Shown: one piece after another, positions 1-8,973 of the stretch
How positions within the stretch are numbered: the stretch's first letter is position 1
How the letters are laid out: each line of letters opens with the position of its first letter
Origin: an uncultured Craurococcus sp.
GTDB taxonomy: Bacteria; Pseudomonadota; Alphaproteobacteria; Acetobacterales; Acetobacteraceae
Direction: 5' to 3'
NCBI GenBank assembly: GCA_902805545.1
Contig: CADCTD010000001.1
Location: 62,001-126,000, forward strand
DNA length: 64,000 nt
Notes under the pieces: generated by a model
What the model was told of the DNA's origin: nothing
Database searches by the model: none
What the model saw: only the letters and a program-made list of their open reading frames with translations
Position numbers and translations under genes: made by a program

Positions 1-1
1 C

Positions 2-367
2 GCGCTCCAGGCCTATGACTGGCCGGGCAACGTCCGCCAGTTGCGGAACCTGATCGACTGGCTGCTGATCATGGCGCCGGGGGAGGCGCGCGAGCCGATC
101 CGTGCCGAGATGCTGCCGCCCGAGGTGGGCTCCGCCGCGCCGGCCATGCTGAAGCTGGACCGCAGCTCGGAGATCATGACGCTGCCGCTGCGCGAGGCGC
201 GGGAGCTGTTCGAGAAGCAGTATCTTGAGGCCCAGCTTCTCCGCTTCGGCGGCAATATCAGCCGCACCGCCAATTTCGTCGGCATGGAGCGGAGCGCGCT
301 GCACCGGAAGCTGAAATTCCTCGGCGTCCATGCCGAGGACCGCGTGCCGGCCGGGCCGGCACTGTGA
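2..367 (+). CDS. ntrX: Nitrogen regulation response regulator NtrX, C-terminal part (5' end outside window)
   Basis: The frame is open from the window edge, so the N-terminal receiver and most of the sigma-54 AAA+ domain lie outside. What remains begins with the end of the AAA+ domain (the WPGNVRQLRNLIDW motif that closes NtrC-family ATPase domains) and finishes with a Fis-type helix-turn-helix. The stretch RFGGNISRTANFVGMERSALHRKLK is interrupted here only by reading order and is the hallmark of NtrX rather than NtrC. In alphaproteobacteria NtrY/NtrX respond to nitrogen and redox state and also affect the cell envelope. The gene sits 32 bp upstream of a transaminase and shortly upstream of hfq, a common alphaproteobacterial order. 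Confidence 0.93.
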   Translation, partial: ALQAYDWPGNVRQLRNLIDWLLIMAPGEAREPIRAEMLPPEVGSAAPAMLKLDRSSEIMTLPLREARELFEKQYLEAQLLRFGGNISRTANFVGMERSALHRKLKFLGVHAEDRVPAGPAL

Positions 368-399
368 CATCCTGCCGGAACGGCTAGCCGGGGTCCTCC

Positions 400-1272
400 A
401 TGTCGCGCATCGCTTACGTCAACGGCCGCTATGTCGACCAGCGGCTGGCCGAGGTGAACATTGAGGATCGCGGCTACCAGTTCGGCGACGGCATCTACGA
501 GGTCGTCCACCTCCATGACGCCCGCTTCATCGACGAGGACCACCACCTGGCCCGGCTGGAGCGCTCCCTCGCCGAGATCCGCCTGCCGATGCCCATGCCG
601 CGGGCGGCGCTCCGCCATGTCCTGGCCGAGGTCGCCCGGCGCAACCGGGTGACGGAGGGGCTGCTCTACATGCAGGTCACGCGCGGCGTGGCGCGGCGCG
701 ACCACGCCTTCCCGAAGCCGCCGGTGCCGCCGGCCCTCGTCATCACGGTGAAGCGCATCCCACCCTATCCGGCCAGCGTCGAGGGCTGGGGCGCCAAGGC
801 CATCACCCTGCCCGACCTGCGCTGGGCGCGGCGGGACATCAAATCGATCAACCTGCTGCCCAACTGCCTGGCCCGGCAGGCGGCGCGGGAGCAGGGGGCG
901 ATCGAGGCCATCCTTTATGAGGAGGCCACGGGGATGGTGACGGAGGGGGCGGCGACCACATTCTGGATCGTCGATGCCGGGGGCGTCATCCGCACCCGCG
1001 AGCTCGACCATGTCATCCTGCCCGGCTGCACGAGGGCGGCGCTGATGGCGGAGATGGCACAGGCCGGGCTCCGCTTCGAGGAGCGGGCGTTCAGCCTGGA
1101 GGAGGCGAGGGGCGCCCGCGAGGCCTTCCTCACCTCGGCGACCTCCTTCGTGAAGCCGATCCTGGCGCTGGACGGCCATCCGGTCGGCGACGGGCAGGCC
1201 GGGCCGGTGGTGCGGCGGCTCTTCGACCTCTTCGCTCGCCATGTGAAGGGCGCGCCGAGGAATGCGGCGTGA
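400..1272 (+). CDS. dat: D-amino-acid transaminase (class IV, PLP-dependent)
   Basis: Predicted 290-residue fold-type IV aminotransferase, the usual length for D-alanine transaminases. The N-terminus VNGRYVDQRLAEVNIEDRGYQFGDGIYE is typical of the family (seen in two pieces around residue 20). The likely PLP lysine is K148 in ARRDIKSINLL, and TEGAATTFWIV followed by VILPGCTR matches the cofactor-binding loops. It would interconvert D-alanine, D-glutamate and 2-oxo acids, feeding peptidoglycan precursors. The stop codon overlaps the GTG start of the next gene, so the two are probably translationally coupled. A branched-chain aminotransferase cannot be fully excluded from sequence alone, but the D-AAT features fit better. 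Confidence 0.88.
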   Translation: MSRIAYVNGRYVDQRLAEVNIEDRGYQFGDGIYEVVHLHDARFIDEDHHLARLERSLAEIRLPMPMPRAALRHVLAEVARRNRVTEGLLYMQVTRGVARRDHAFPKPPVPPALVITVKRIPPYPASVEGWGAKAITLPDLRWARRDIKSINLLPNCLARQAAREQGAIEAILYEEATGMVTEGAATTFWIVDAGGVIRTRELDHVILPGCTRAALMAEMAQAGLRFEERAFSLEEARGAREAFLTSATSFVKPILALDGHPVGDGQAGPVVRRLFDLFARHVKGAPRNAA

Positions 1273-1919
1273 CGGCACCGCGCGGAATCCTCTGGGACTG
1301 GGACAACACCCTGGTCGATGGCTGGCTCGCCATCGCCGCCGGGCTCAACGCCGCCTTCGACCGCTTCGGCCTGCCGCGCTGGACGCTCGAGGAGGTGCGG
1401 GGCCGCGTCCGCCGCTCGCTGCGCGAGAGCTTCCCCGAGATGTTCGGCGAGAATTGGGAGGCGGCGCGGGACGTCTTCTATGCCGAGGTGCGCGCCCGCC
1501 ACCTCGGCGTCCTGACGCCGATGCCGGGGGCCGGCGGGGCGGTGGCGGCCGTCGCCGCGCTCGGCCTGCCGCAGGGGGTGATCAGCAACAAGCAGGGGCC
1601 GCTGCTGCGGGCGGAGGCGGCGCATCTCGGCTGGGGCGGTCATTTCAGTATCCTGCTCGGCGCCGGCGATGCGGCGGCGGACAAGCCGGACCCGGCGCCC
1701 TTCCGCATGGCGCTGCCGGCGCTCGGCCTGCCGGCCGAGGCGGTCTGGTATGTCGGCGACACCGCGCTCGACATGGAGGCGGCGCGGCGGGCCGGCTGTA
1801 CCGCCGTGCTGCTGGGCGACGCGGCGCATGACGGCGGGCCGGAAGCCGCGGCGCCGGACCTCGCCTTTCCGGATGCGACGGCGCTCGCTGCCTATCTCCG
1901 AGGCGCTCGCCAGGGCTGA
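1269..1919 (+). CDS. HAD-superfamily hydrolase (phosphoglycolate phosphatase-like)
   Basis: Encodes 216 residues with HAD motif I near the N-terminus (ILWDWDNTLVDG, nucleophile D10 and acid D12), a cap region, motif II as VISNK, the motif III lysine in ADKPDPAPF, and motif IV as WYVGDTALDMEAA. This is a HAD-IA phosphatase of the Gph/PgmB type. The natural substrate cannot be told from sequence. The GTG start overlaps the transaminase stop (GTGA), which supports this start over the internal ATGs. Confidence 0.85.
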   Translation: MTAPRGILWDWDNTLVDGWLAIAAGLNAAFDRFGLPRWTLEEVRGRVRRSLRESFPEMFGENWEAARDVFYAEVRARHLGVLTPMPGAGGAVAAVAALGLPQGVISNKQGPLLRAEAAHLGWGGHFSILLGAGDAAADKPDPAPFRMALPALGLPAEAVWYVGDTALDMEAARRAGCTAVLLGDAAHDGGPEAAAPDLAFPDATALAAYLRGARQG

Positions 1920-2081
1920 TGCCCGGGGCGGCGGCAGGCCTTGCCGTCGGGCGCGGATGCGTCGCCAGGCCCGCCTTGCAAACGGCGACATGAGGATGGA
2001 TGGTGCGGCCTCCGGCGGGGCGACCCGTCTCGGGCGCGCCGCCATATCAGAGTGGCCGCCAAGAACAAGAAGGACAGAGCC

Positions 2082-2399
2082 GTGGCAGCCGAGAAGTCCC
2101 AGAACGTGCAGGATGTCTTCCTGAACCACGTTCGCAAGAGCAAGACCCCGGTCACGATCTTCCTCGTGAACGGCGTCAAGCTTCAGGGAATTATTACCTG
2201 GTTCGACAACTTCTCCGTCCTTCTCCGCAGGGACGGGCATACCCAATTGGTCTACAAGCACGCCATCAGCACCGTGATGCCGGGCGCGCCGATCCAGCTC
2301 TTCGACGCCACCGCGGCCGCCCGTGAAGGGGCCTCCGTGAGCCGCGAGGGCACCACCCTGACCATGAACCGTGAGGCCAATCCTGTCGGCGGAGATTGA
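2082..2399 (+). CDS. hfq: RNA chaperone Hfq
   Basis: Encodes about 105 residues. The Sm1 motif ([22 protein letters not shown] region) and the Sm2 motif (YKHAIST) are essentially canonical, so hexamer assembly and sRNA binding through Q and KH residues are expected. GTG at 2082 is chosen because AGGA lies 7 bases upstream and the protein then begins [15 protein letters not shown], as in relatives; a GTG at 2052 would add ten residues. The C-terminal tail beyond the Sm fold is about 35 residues. hflX follows with an overlapping start, the classic hfq-hflX pairing. Confidence 0.96.
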   Translation: MAAEKSQNVQDVFLNHVRKSKTPVTIFLVNGVKLQGIITWFDNFSVLLRRDGHTQLVYKHAISTVMPGAPIQLFDATAAAREGASVSREGTTLTMNREANPVGGD

Positions 2400-3744
2400 A
2401 ACGGGCCTTCCGGCCCCAGCGAATGACCGGGGCGACGGCACCGAGACCGGGCCCACCCGGGCCGCCGTCATCCTGCCCCATGAGCGCCACCCCCGTGGGC
2501 TCGGCCCGCAGCAGGACACGGCGCCCCGGGCGGCCGAGGCCAGGCTGGCGGAGGCCGTCGGCCTCGCCGCCAGCATCGGGGTGACCATCGTCCATCAGGC
2601 GATCTTCCCATTGCGCGAACGCCGCCCCAGCACCTACCTGGGCGAGGGACAGGTCGCGGCAGCGCGGCAGGCGATCGATGACCAGCGCGTAGCGGTGGTC
2701 GTGGTCGACGCCGCGCTCTCGCCGGTGCAGCAGCGCAACCTGGAGCGCGAGTGGCGCTGCAAGGTCATCGACCGGACCGGGCTCATCCTCGAGATCTTCG
2801 GCGAGCGGGCGCGCACCAAGGAGGGCTCGCTGCAGGTCGAGCTTGCCCATCTCGACTACCAGCGCACCCGGCTCGTGCGGTCCTGGACCCACCTTGAGCG
2901 GCAGCGCGGCGGCTTCGGCTTCCTCGGCGGCCCCGGCGAGTCGCAGATCGAGATCGATCGGCGCCTCATCACCGACCGCATGGTGAAGCTGAAGAAGGAG
3001 CTGGAGCAGGTGCGCCGCACCCGCGGCCTGCACCGCCGCCAGCGGGAGAAGGTGCCCTACCCGGTGATCGCCCTGGTCGGCTACACCAATGCCGGCAAGT
3101 CGACGCTGTTCAACGCGCTGACCGGCGCCGGCGTCTATGCCCAGGACCAGCTCTTCGCCACGCTAGACCCGACGATGCGCGGCATCCGGCTGCCTTCGGG
3201 GCGGCGGGCGATCCTGTCGGACACCGTCGGCTTCATCTCGGAGCTGCCGACCCAGCTGGTGGAGGCCTTCCGGGCGACGCTCGAGGAGGTCGCGGCGGCC
3301 GACGTCATCCTCCACGTGCGCGACGTCGCCCATCCCGACACCGCGGCGCAGCGGGCCGACGTGCTCTCCGTGCTGGAGGAGATGGCCGAGGGCGCCAATG
3401 CCCCGCTCGACGAGGGCTGGCAGCGCCGGGTGCTGGAGGTGCTGAACAAGGCCGACCTGCTCGGCGGCGTCGGCGCCGTGCCCGGCGGCTCGGCCGATGG
3501 CGCCGTCGCCGTCTCGGCCCTGACCGGGGAGGGGCTGCCCCAGCTGCTGGAGGCGCTCGATGCCCGGCTCTCGGCCAATATGGAGGTCGTGCGCTACGCC
3601 ATCCCCTCGGCGGATGGGGCGCGGCTCGCCTGGCTATACCGCCATGGCGAGGTGATCGAGCGCGCCGATACCGAGGAGGATGTCCAGGTGACCGTGCGCC
3701 TCTCGCCCACCGACCGCGCCCGCTTCGAGCAGCCCTCGCCGTGA
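2371..3744 (+). CDS. hflX: Ribosome-associated GTPase HflX
   Basis: Encodes 457 residues. The N-terminal HflX-specific domain includes a glycine-rich [15 protein letters not shown] segment (about residues 176-190) and a coiled-coil-like region at 200-225. The GTPase domain has G1 GYTNAGKST at 237-245, G2 around FATLDPT, G3 DTVGF at 284-288 and an NKAD-type G4. HflX splits or rescues stalled ribosomes, notably after heat stress. The GTG start at 2371 lies inside the 3' end of hfq; no strong Shine-Dalgarno is seen there, so coupling to hfq translation is likely, and the first about 30 residues are poorly constrained. Confidence 0.94.
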   Translation: MRPILSAEIETGLPAPANDRGDGTETGPTRAAVILPHERHPRGLGPQQDTAPRAAEARLAEAVGLAASIGVTIVHQAIFPLRERRPSTYLGEGQVAAARQAIDDQRVAVVVVDAALSPVQQRNLEREWRCKVIDRTGLILEIFGERARTKEGSLQVELAHLDYQRTRLVRSWTHLERQRGGFGFLGGPGESQIEIDRRLITDRMVKLKKELEQVRRTRGLHRRQREKVPYPVIALVGYTNAGKSTLFNALTGAGVYAQDQLFATLDPTMRGIRLPSGRRAILSDTVGFISELPTQLVEAFRATLEEVAAADVILHVRDVAHPDTAAQRADVLSVLEEMAEGANAPLDEGWQRRVLEVLNKADLLGGVGAVPGGSADGAVAVSALTGEGLPQLLEALDARLSANMEVVRYAIPSADGARLAWLYRHGEVIERADTEEDVQVTVRLSPTDRARFEQPSP

Positions 3745-4574
3745 ACCCGCATCTCGACAGCCGGGCGATGGCGGATGTCGCCGCGCTGCTCCGGCAGGCG
3801 ACCCGGGCGGAGATCCTGCCGCGCTTCCGCCGCCTCGCCGCCGGCGCGGTGCGGGCGAAGAGCGGGCCGCTCGACCTCGTCACCGACGCCGACGAGGCGG
3901 CGGAGCGGGTCATCACCGCCGGGCTGCAGGCGCGCTTCCCCGGCTGCGTCGTGGTCGGCGAGGAGGCGACGGCGGCGGACCCCTTGGTGCTCGGCCGGCT
4001 GGCCGGGGCCGATCTCGCCTTCGTCGTCGACCCGGTGGACGGCACGGCGAATTTCGCCGCCGGCCTGCCGGTCTTCGGCTGCATGGCGGCCGCCATCATC
4101 CGCGGCGAGATTGTCGCCAGCTGGATCCATGACCCGCTCGGCGACGACACGGCGATGGCGCTGCGGGGGGAGGGCGCCTGGATCGAGGCGCCGGACGGGC
4201 ACCGGGCCGCGCTCCGGGTCGCGGCGCCGGCGCCGGTCGGGCGGATGGTCGCCGGGGTCTCATGGGGCTACATGCCCGAGCCGCTGAAGAGCCGCGTCGC
4301 CTCGCGCCTGCCGCGTCTGGCGGCGACGGTGAATTTCCGCTGCGCCGCGCATGAGTACCGGCTTGCCGCCGGCGGCCATGCGCATGCGCTGGTCTACAAC
4401 AAGCTGATGCCCTGGGACCATGCGCCCGGCTGGCTGCTGCACCGCGAGGCCGGCGGCTATGCCGCCCGCTTCGATGGCACGCCCTATGGGCCGCACACCA
4501 TCACCGGCGGGCTGATCGTCGCCCCGGACCGCGCCGGCTGGGAGGAACTGCGCGAGGCCCTGCTAGCGGAGTAG
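3741..4574 (+). CDS. Inositol monophosphatase family protein (SuhB/HisN-like)
   Basis: Encodes 277 residues with the metal-binding signatures of the Mg2+-dependent, Li+-sensitive phosphatase family: GEEATAADP, then DPVDGTANFAAGLPVFG, and a C-terminal MPWDHAPGWLLHREAGG with the conserved WD. Relatives act as inositol-1-phosphatase, histidinol-phosphatase (HisN) or fructose-1,6-bisphosphatase, and the residues visible here do not separate these. The GTG start overlaps the hflX stop (GTGA), making it the last gene of the hfq-hflX run. Confidence 0.86.
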   Translation: MNPHLDSRAMADVAALLRQATRAEILPRFRRLAAGAVRAKSGPLDLVTDADEAAERVITAGLQARFPGCVVVGEEATAADPLVLGRLAGADLAFVVDPVDGTANFAAGLPVFGCMAAAIIRGEIVASWIHDPLGDDTAMALRGEGAWIEAPDGHRAALRVAAPAPVGRMVAGVSWGYMPEPLKSRVASRLPRLAATVNFRCAAHEYRLAAGGHAHALVYNKLMPWDHAPGWLLHREAGGYAARFDGTPYGPHTITGGLIVAPDRAGWEELREALLAE

Positions 4575-4621
4575 CGCCGCCGCAGCCTAGTCTCCCGGCC
4601 GAAACCGAGGAGAGCCATGCC

Positions 4622-5518
4622 ATGTCCGACGCCGCGCCCGCTTTGGTCATCCTGCCCCGCGCCCATGACGTGGGCGGCTTCGAGGTCCGCCGCGCCCTGC
4701 CGGCCCGCGAGCGGCAGATGGTCGGGCCCTTCATCTTCTTCGACGAGATGGGACCGGGGGAATTCCTCGAGGGCAAGGGACTCGATGTGCGGCCGCATCC
4801 GCATATCGGTCTCTCCACCGTGACCTATCTCTTCGAGGGCTCGATCCAGCACCGCGACAGCCTCGGCTCCGACCTGCCGATCGTCCCGGGCGACGTGAAT
4901 TGGATGACGGCCGGCCGGGGCATCACCCATTCCGAGCGCAGCAGCGAGGAGAGCCGGCAGGTCCGGCGGCGGATGGCCGGCATCCAGTCCTGGGTCGCCC
5001 TGCCGAAGGAGGCCGAGGAGACGGCGCCCGACTTCGCCCACCACCCCGCGGCGACCCTGCCGCTGGTGGAGGAAGCCGGGCTCCGGCTCCGCCTGGTCGC
5101 GGGCGAGGGCTGGGGGATGCGCGCGCCCGTCGCGGTCTCCTCGCCGCTCTTCTACGCCGATGCGGTGCTGGCGCCCGGGGCCGTGGTGCCGATGCCCGAC
5201 GGGCACGAGGAGCGCGCGGCCTATGTGGTCGAGGGCGCGGTCACGGTCGGCGACGACCGGCACGAGGCGGGTCGGATGCTGGTCTTCCACCCGCGCTCCG
5301 GCCTGGCGCTGCGGGCGGGGCCGGAGGGGGCGCGGCTGCTGCTGCTCGGCGGGGCGGCGATGGACGGGCCGCGCTACGTCTTCTGGAATTTCGTCTCCTC
5401 CTCGCAGGAGCGGATCCAGCAGGCGAAGGAGGATTGGCAGGCCGGCCGCTTCCCCAAGGTGCCGACCGACTCGGTCGAGTTCATCCCGCTGCCGGAGACG
5501 GTGCGCGCACGCGGCTGA
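4622..5518 (+). CDS. Pirin family protein (bicupin)
   Basis: Encodes 298 residues. The N-terminal cupin has the pirin metal site in VRPHPHIGLSTVTYLFEG and HRDS, followed by GDVNWMTAGRGITHSER; a second cupin-like half with the pirin C-terminal domain ends in FWNFVSSSQERIQQA. Bacterial pirins are Fe(II) or other metal-binding cupins, some with quercetin dioxygenase activity, and their role is often stress-related. ATG at 4622 follows a GAGGAG ribosome site (about 4607-4612). Confidence 0.9.
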   Translation: MSDAAPALVILPRAHDVGGFEVRRALPARERQMVGPFIFFDEMGPGEFLEGKGLDVRPHPHIGLSTVTYLFEGSIQHRDSLGSDLPIVPGDVNWMTAGRGITHSERSSEESRQVRRRMAGIQSWVALPKEAEETAPDFAHHPAATLPLVEEAGLRLRLVAGEGWGMRAPVAVSSPLFYADAVLAPGAVVPMPDGHEERAAYVVEGAVTVGDDRHEAGRMLVFHPRSGLALRAGPEGARLLLLGGAAMDGPRYVFWNFVSSSQERIQQAKEDWQAGRFPKVPTDSVEFIPLPETVRARG

Positions 5519-5617
5519 GACGCCGCTCCTCAACCCACCGTGATGTCGAAGCTGGATCGATCCGCGCGACATTGCATCCCGAAGGCGCCAGCGTGAGTCG
5601 GAGGCGGAGCGGGAGGC

Positions 5618-7921
5618 ATGCAACACGGACCGGGCCGGCGCAGGACCGCCTGGGCGCGGCTGTCCCTGCTGCTCCTGAGTTTCGGCCTCCCGGCGGGGGC
5701 GGCGGCGCAGCCGGTCGTCCTCCAGCTGCAATGGGACAACCAGTTCCAGTTCGCCGGCTATTATGCCGCGCTCTGGCAGGGCTACTACCGCGAGGCCGGG
5801 TTCGAGCGGGTCGAGATCCGCAGCGCCTTCCCGCCGGAGGGCGGCGCATTGCGCAACCCGGTCGCCGAGGTGGCGGAGGGGCGGGCGCAATTCGGCACCA
5901 GCAATGCCGGTATCCTGCTGGCCCGCGCCGCAGGGCGGCCGGTGACGGTGGTCGCCTCGGTCTTCCAGCAGAGCGGCACGCGGCTCTATTTCCGCCGCGA
6001 GACGCCGATCTCGAGCCCGGCGGACCTGGTGCGGCTGAAGCTCGGCCGCAACGAGGGCAACGAGCTGCTGGACGTGGAGCTGCGGGCCATGCTCGCGGCC
6101 GAGGGGATCGACCCGCAGCAGATCGCCGTGGTGCGCTTCCCGCCCAACCGCGTCCTCGCCGAGCTCGCCGCCGGCACCTACGACATGGTCTTCGGCTACA
6201 GCCTCTCGGCACCCTGGGAGGCGCGCGAGATCGGCATGGCGCTCGGCGAGCTGCGGCCGGCCGATTACGGCATCGCCTTCTATGGTGACAGCCTCTTCAC
6301 CCATACCGACCTGGTGCGGCGGGAGCCGGAGATGGTCCGCCGCTTCCGCGAGGCGAGCCTGCGCGGCTGGCGCTATGCGCTGGACCACCCGGAGGAGATC
6401 GCGCGGCGCATCTCGGCCGAGCTGCCGCGCACCCTGCCGCTGCAGGACCGGCTCGGCTTCGACCTCTTCCAGGCCGAGGGGGTGCGGCAGCTGACGCTCT
6501 ACCCGATCGTCGCACTCGGCAATACCAACCCGGATCGTTGGGAGCGGATGTTCGCCCAGCTCCGCCGCGCCGGGGTGGTGGAGGGAATGCTCGACCTCGG
6601 TGATTTCCTCTATGATCCGCAGCGGACGGAGGCGGAACGCCGGGAGCGGCAGCGGGCGATGCTGCTCTGGGCGCTGGCGGCCGCTGGTCTGGTGGTGCTG
6701 GCGGTGGGCGGCCTGAGCCTCTTCCTCCGCAGCGCGGTGGCCCTGGCCCGGGCCGAGCTGGAGCGCAGCCAGGCAGCGTTGCTGCGGGCGCAGAAGCTCG
6801 AGGCGGTCGGACAGATGACCGGCGGCATCGCTCATGACTTCAACAACCTGCTGCAGGTCGTGTCCTCCGGACTCTCCCTGCTGGAGCGGGACACGACGCC
6901 CCAGGCGCGGCGACAGGAGATCCGCCGGACCATGCGCCAGGCGCTCGACCGCGGGGCGCGCATATCCCGCCAGCTGCTGGTCTTCGCCCGGCGCCAGGCC
7001 CTGCTGTCGGAGCGGGTGGACGCGGTGGAGCAGCTGCGCGGCATGCGGTCGCTGATCGCCGGCGCCTTGCGGCCGGATATCGAGCTGCGGCTGGAACTGC
7101 CGGCCGAGACGCTGCCGGTGGAGCTGGACAGCGTGCAGTTCGAGGTGGCGCTGCTCAACCTCGCCGTGAATGCGCGGGATGCGATGCCCCGCGGCGGCCG
7201 GCTGGTGGTGCGGGCCGAGGCACGGCGCATGGCGGAGCCGGCTGGGCTGGCCGATGGGCTGCGGGGGGAATTCGTCGCGGTCGAGGTCACGGATACCGGT
7301 GCCGGCATGGCGCCGGACGTGATGGTGCGGGTCTTCGAGCCCTTCTTCACCACGAAGCCGCTCGGCCATGGGACCGGGCTCGGCCTGGCCCAGGTCTATG
7401 GCTTCGCCCGGCAGTCCGGCGGGACGGTGCGGATCGCCAGCCAGCCGGGCGAGGGGACGGTGGTGACGCTCCTGCTGCCTCGCAGCGGCGAGATGGCGCC
7501 CGGGGCGCGTGTCGAGCAAGCCGTGGTGGAGGCGCCGCCTGGCGAGGGTCTTTCCGTCCTGCTGGTCGAGGACGATGCCAATGTGGCGCTGCTGCTAACG
7601 GAGTCGGTCGAGGCGCTCGGCCATCGCGTCACCTATGCCGCCGGGGCGGAGGCGGCGCTGGCGGCGCTGGAAAGCGGCCAGCGCATCGATGCCGTGGTGA
7701 CGGACGTGATGATGCCGGGCGGGATGGGCGGGGTCGATCTCGCCCAGGCCATCCGGGCGCGGCGGCCGGCGCTGCCGGTGATCCTGGTCACCGGCTATGG
7801 CGAGCGTCTGGAGGAGGTGCAGGCGGTGGGCCTGCCGGTTCTCCGCAAGCCCTTCCGCGTCGAGGAGCTGGACGCGTTGCTGCGCAGCGAAGCCGAGCTG
7901 AGCGCCGACGTTCCTGGTTAG
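5618..7921 (+). CDS. Hybrid sensor histidine kinase with THI5/NMT1-type periplasmic sensor and C-terminal receiver
   Basis: Encodes 767 residues. A signal peptide (about 1-31, ending AGAAAQP) precedes an ABC-type solute-binding domain of the THI5/NMT1/SsuA type (about 32-330, with LQLQWDNQFQFAGYYAALWQGYY and the downstream GNEL region). A membrane segment lies at about 347-370. Next come HisKA with phospho-acceptor H406 in GGIAHDFNNLL, an HATPase domain (N box NLAVNARDA, DTGAGM, GTGLGL), and a receiver with likely phospho-acceptor D696. There is no DNA-binding output. GGGAGG precedes the ATG. Free-standing THI5 proteins bind pyrimidine or other aromatic ligands; here the fold is probably a ligand sensor, which is inference. 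Confidence 0.9.
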   Translation: MQHGPGRRRTAWARLSLLLLSFGLPAGAAAQPVVLQLQWDNQFQFAGYYAALWQGYYREAGFERVEIRSAFPPEGGALRNPVAEVAEGRAQFGTSNAGILLARAAGRPVTVVASVFQQSGTRLYFRRETPISSPADLVRLKLGRNEGNELLDVELRAMLAAEGIDPQQIAVVRFPPNRVLAELAAGTYDMVFGYSLSAPWEAREIGMALGELRPADYGIAFYGDSLFTHTDLVRREPEMVRRFREASLRGWRYALDHPEEIARRISAELPRTLPLQDRLGFDLFQAEGVRQLTLYPIVALGNTNPDRWERMFAQLRRAGVVEGMLDLGDFLYDPQRTEAERRERQRAMLLWALAAAGLVVLAVGGLSLFLRSAVALARAELERSQAALLRAQKLEAVGQMTGGIAHDFNNLLQVVSSGLSLLERDTTPQARRQEIRRTMRQALDRGARISRQLLVFARRQALLSERVDAVEQLRGMRSLIAGALRPDIELRLELPAETLPVELDSVQFEVALLNLAVNARDAMPRGGRLVVRAEARRMAEPAGLADGLRGEFVAVEVTDTGAGMAPDVMVRVFEPFFTTKPLGHGTGLGLAQVYGFARQSGGTVRIASQPGEGTVVTLLLPRSGEMAPGARVEQAVVEAPPGEGLSVLLVEDDANVALLLTESVEALGHRVTYAAGAEAALAALESGQRIDAVVTDVMMPGGMGGVDLAQAIRARRPALPVILVTGYGERLEEVQAVGLPVLRKPFRVEELDALLRSEAELSADVPG

Positions 7922-7939
7922 TTCACCAAAGATTCTCTA

Positions 7940-7961
7940 CTGCCTGAACGCCGGCAGGCAG
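7940..7961. terminator. Hairpin between convergent kinase and mazG genes
   Basis: CTGCCTG and CAGGCAG form a perfect 7-bp stem around an 8-base loop, 18 bases after the kinase stop and in the convergent gap before mazG. There is no T tract, so intrinsic termination is only possible, not shown. Confidence 0.35.
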
Positions 7962-8061
7962 GCGTGGAAAGCCTTTACTGAGATCAGTCAAGATTTGACA
8001 AGGTGATGTGAAAAGCTTTCATGCTCAGGCCGCGACCAGCCCAGACCAGCTGTGAAGCTGT

Positions 8062-8877
8062 TTACAAACTCTGTTTTTCCTCGGTTTTCACCGCCTGCCA
8101 CTCGGCCTCCATCGCCTCGAGCGAGGCGTCGGCCGGAGCCATCCCGCGCTGTGCCAGACGCGCCTCGACGCCCTGGAAGCGCCGCTCGAACTTGGAATTG
8201 GCTGCCCGCAGGCATTCCTCCGGATCCAGCTCCAGCTTCCGGGCCAGGTTGGCGAGAACGAAGAGCAGGTCGCCGACCTCATCGGCCAGACGCGCCGGAT
8301 CCGCGCCCGGAAGCTCCGCCCGGAGCTCGTCGGCCTCCTCCTCAAGCTTGTCGAGCACGGCCGCGGCGTCCGGCCAGTCGAAGCCGACCCGGGCGGCGCG
8401 ACGGGTGAGCTTGGCAGCGCGGGTGAGGGCAGGGAGGCCGGGCGGCACGCCGGCCAGCGTCCCGGTCTCGGCCCGCGCAGCCCGCTCCGCAGCCTTCTGC
8501 ACCTCCCAGGCGGCGGTCTGGGCCGCGGCATCGCGCGCGGCGGCTTCGCCGAAGACATGAGGATGGCGGCGGACCATCTTCTCGCTGATGGTCTCCGCCA
8601 CATCGGCGAAGCCGAAACGGCCGAGCTCCGAGGCCATCTGGGCATGGTAGACGACCTGGAACAGCAGATCGCCCAGCTCATCCTGCAAGGCCGGATAATC
8701 CGGGCCGCGACGGATCGCATCCGCCACCTCGTAGGCTTCCTCGATCGTATAGGGCGCGATGCTGGCGAAGTCCTGGACCTGGTCCCAGGAGCAGCCATCC
8801 GGCGCGCGGAGCCGGGCCATGATGCCGAGCAGGCGCAGCAAGGCGGCGTCGGGGGCAGGCTTCGGCTGGTCGGGCAT
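8062..8877 (-). CDS. mazG: Nucleoside triphosphate pyrophosphohydrolase MazG
   Basis: Encodes 271 residues with two MazG domains in tandem. The first contains CSWDQVQDF, the EEAYEV helix and the DELGDLLFQVVYHAQM metal-binding motif; the second repeats it as EEEADEL and DEVGDLLFVLANLARKL. The enzyme hydrolyses NTPs and dNTPs to NMPs, cleaning nucleotide pools and, in some bacteria, affecting ppGpp. ATG at 8877 is chosen because GAGGAG sits 8 bases upstream and the protein then starts MPDQPKP, rather than the longer open frame up to 8934. Confidence 0.95.
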   Translation of the reverse strand: MPDQPKPAPDAALLRLLGIMARLRAPDGCSWDQVQDFASIAPYTIEEAYEVADAIRRGPDYPALQDELGDLLFQVVYHAQMASELGRFGFADVAETISEKMVRRHPHVFGEAAARDAAAQTAAWEVQKAAERAARAETGTLAGVPPGLPALTRAAKLTRRAARVGFDWPDAAAVLDKLEEEADELRAELPGADPARLADEVGDLLFVLANLARKLELDPEECLRAANSKFERRFQGVEARLAQRGMAPADASLEAMEAEWQAVKTEEKQSL

Positions 8878-8973
8878 GGCGCGGCTCCTCGGTCGGTTCG
8901 GGGCTCCCGTCGCAGAAGGGACGGCGCCGTGCAATGGCCCGGCAGATCCCGATGGCCTTGTCTGTCCCGGCCC

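Noticed and set aside
5519-5617. Possible TPP riboswitch in front of the THI5-sensor kinase
   Set aside because: No CTGAGA or ACCTGATCTGG core visible; the gene is a kinase, not a biosynthetic gene.
4484-7519. Very long open frame on the minus strand opposite the pirin and kinase genes
   Set aside because: GC-rich shadow: the plus-strand genes have clear domains, and the minus frame gives low-complexity Arg/His/Gln-rich sequence with no recognisable motif.
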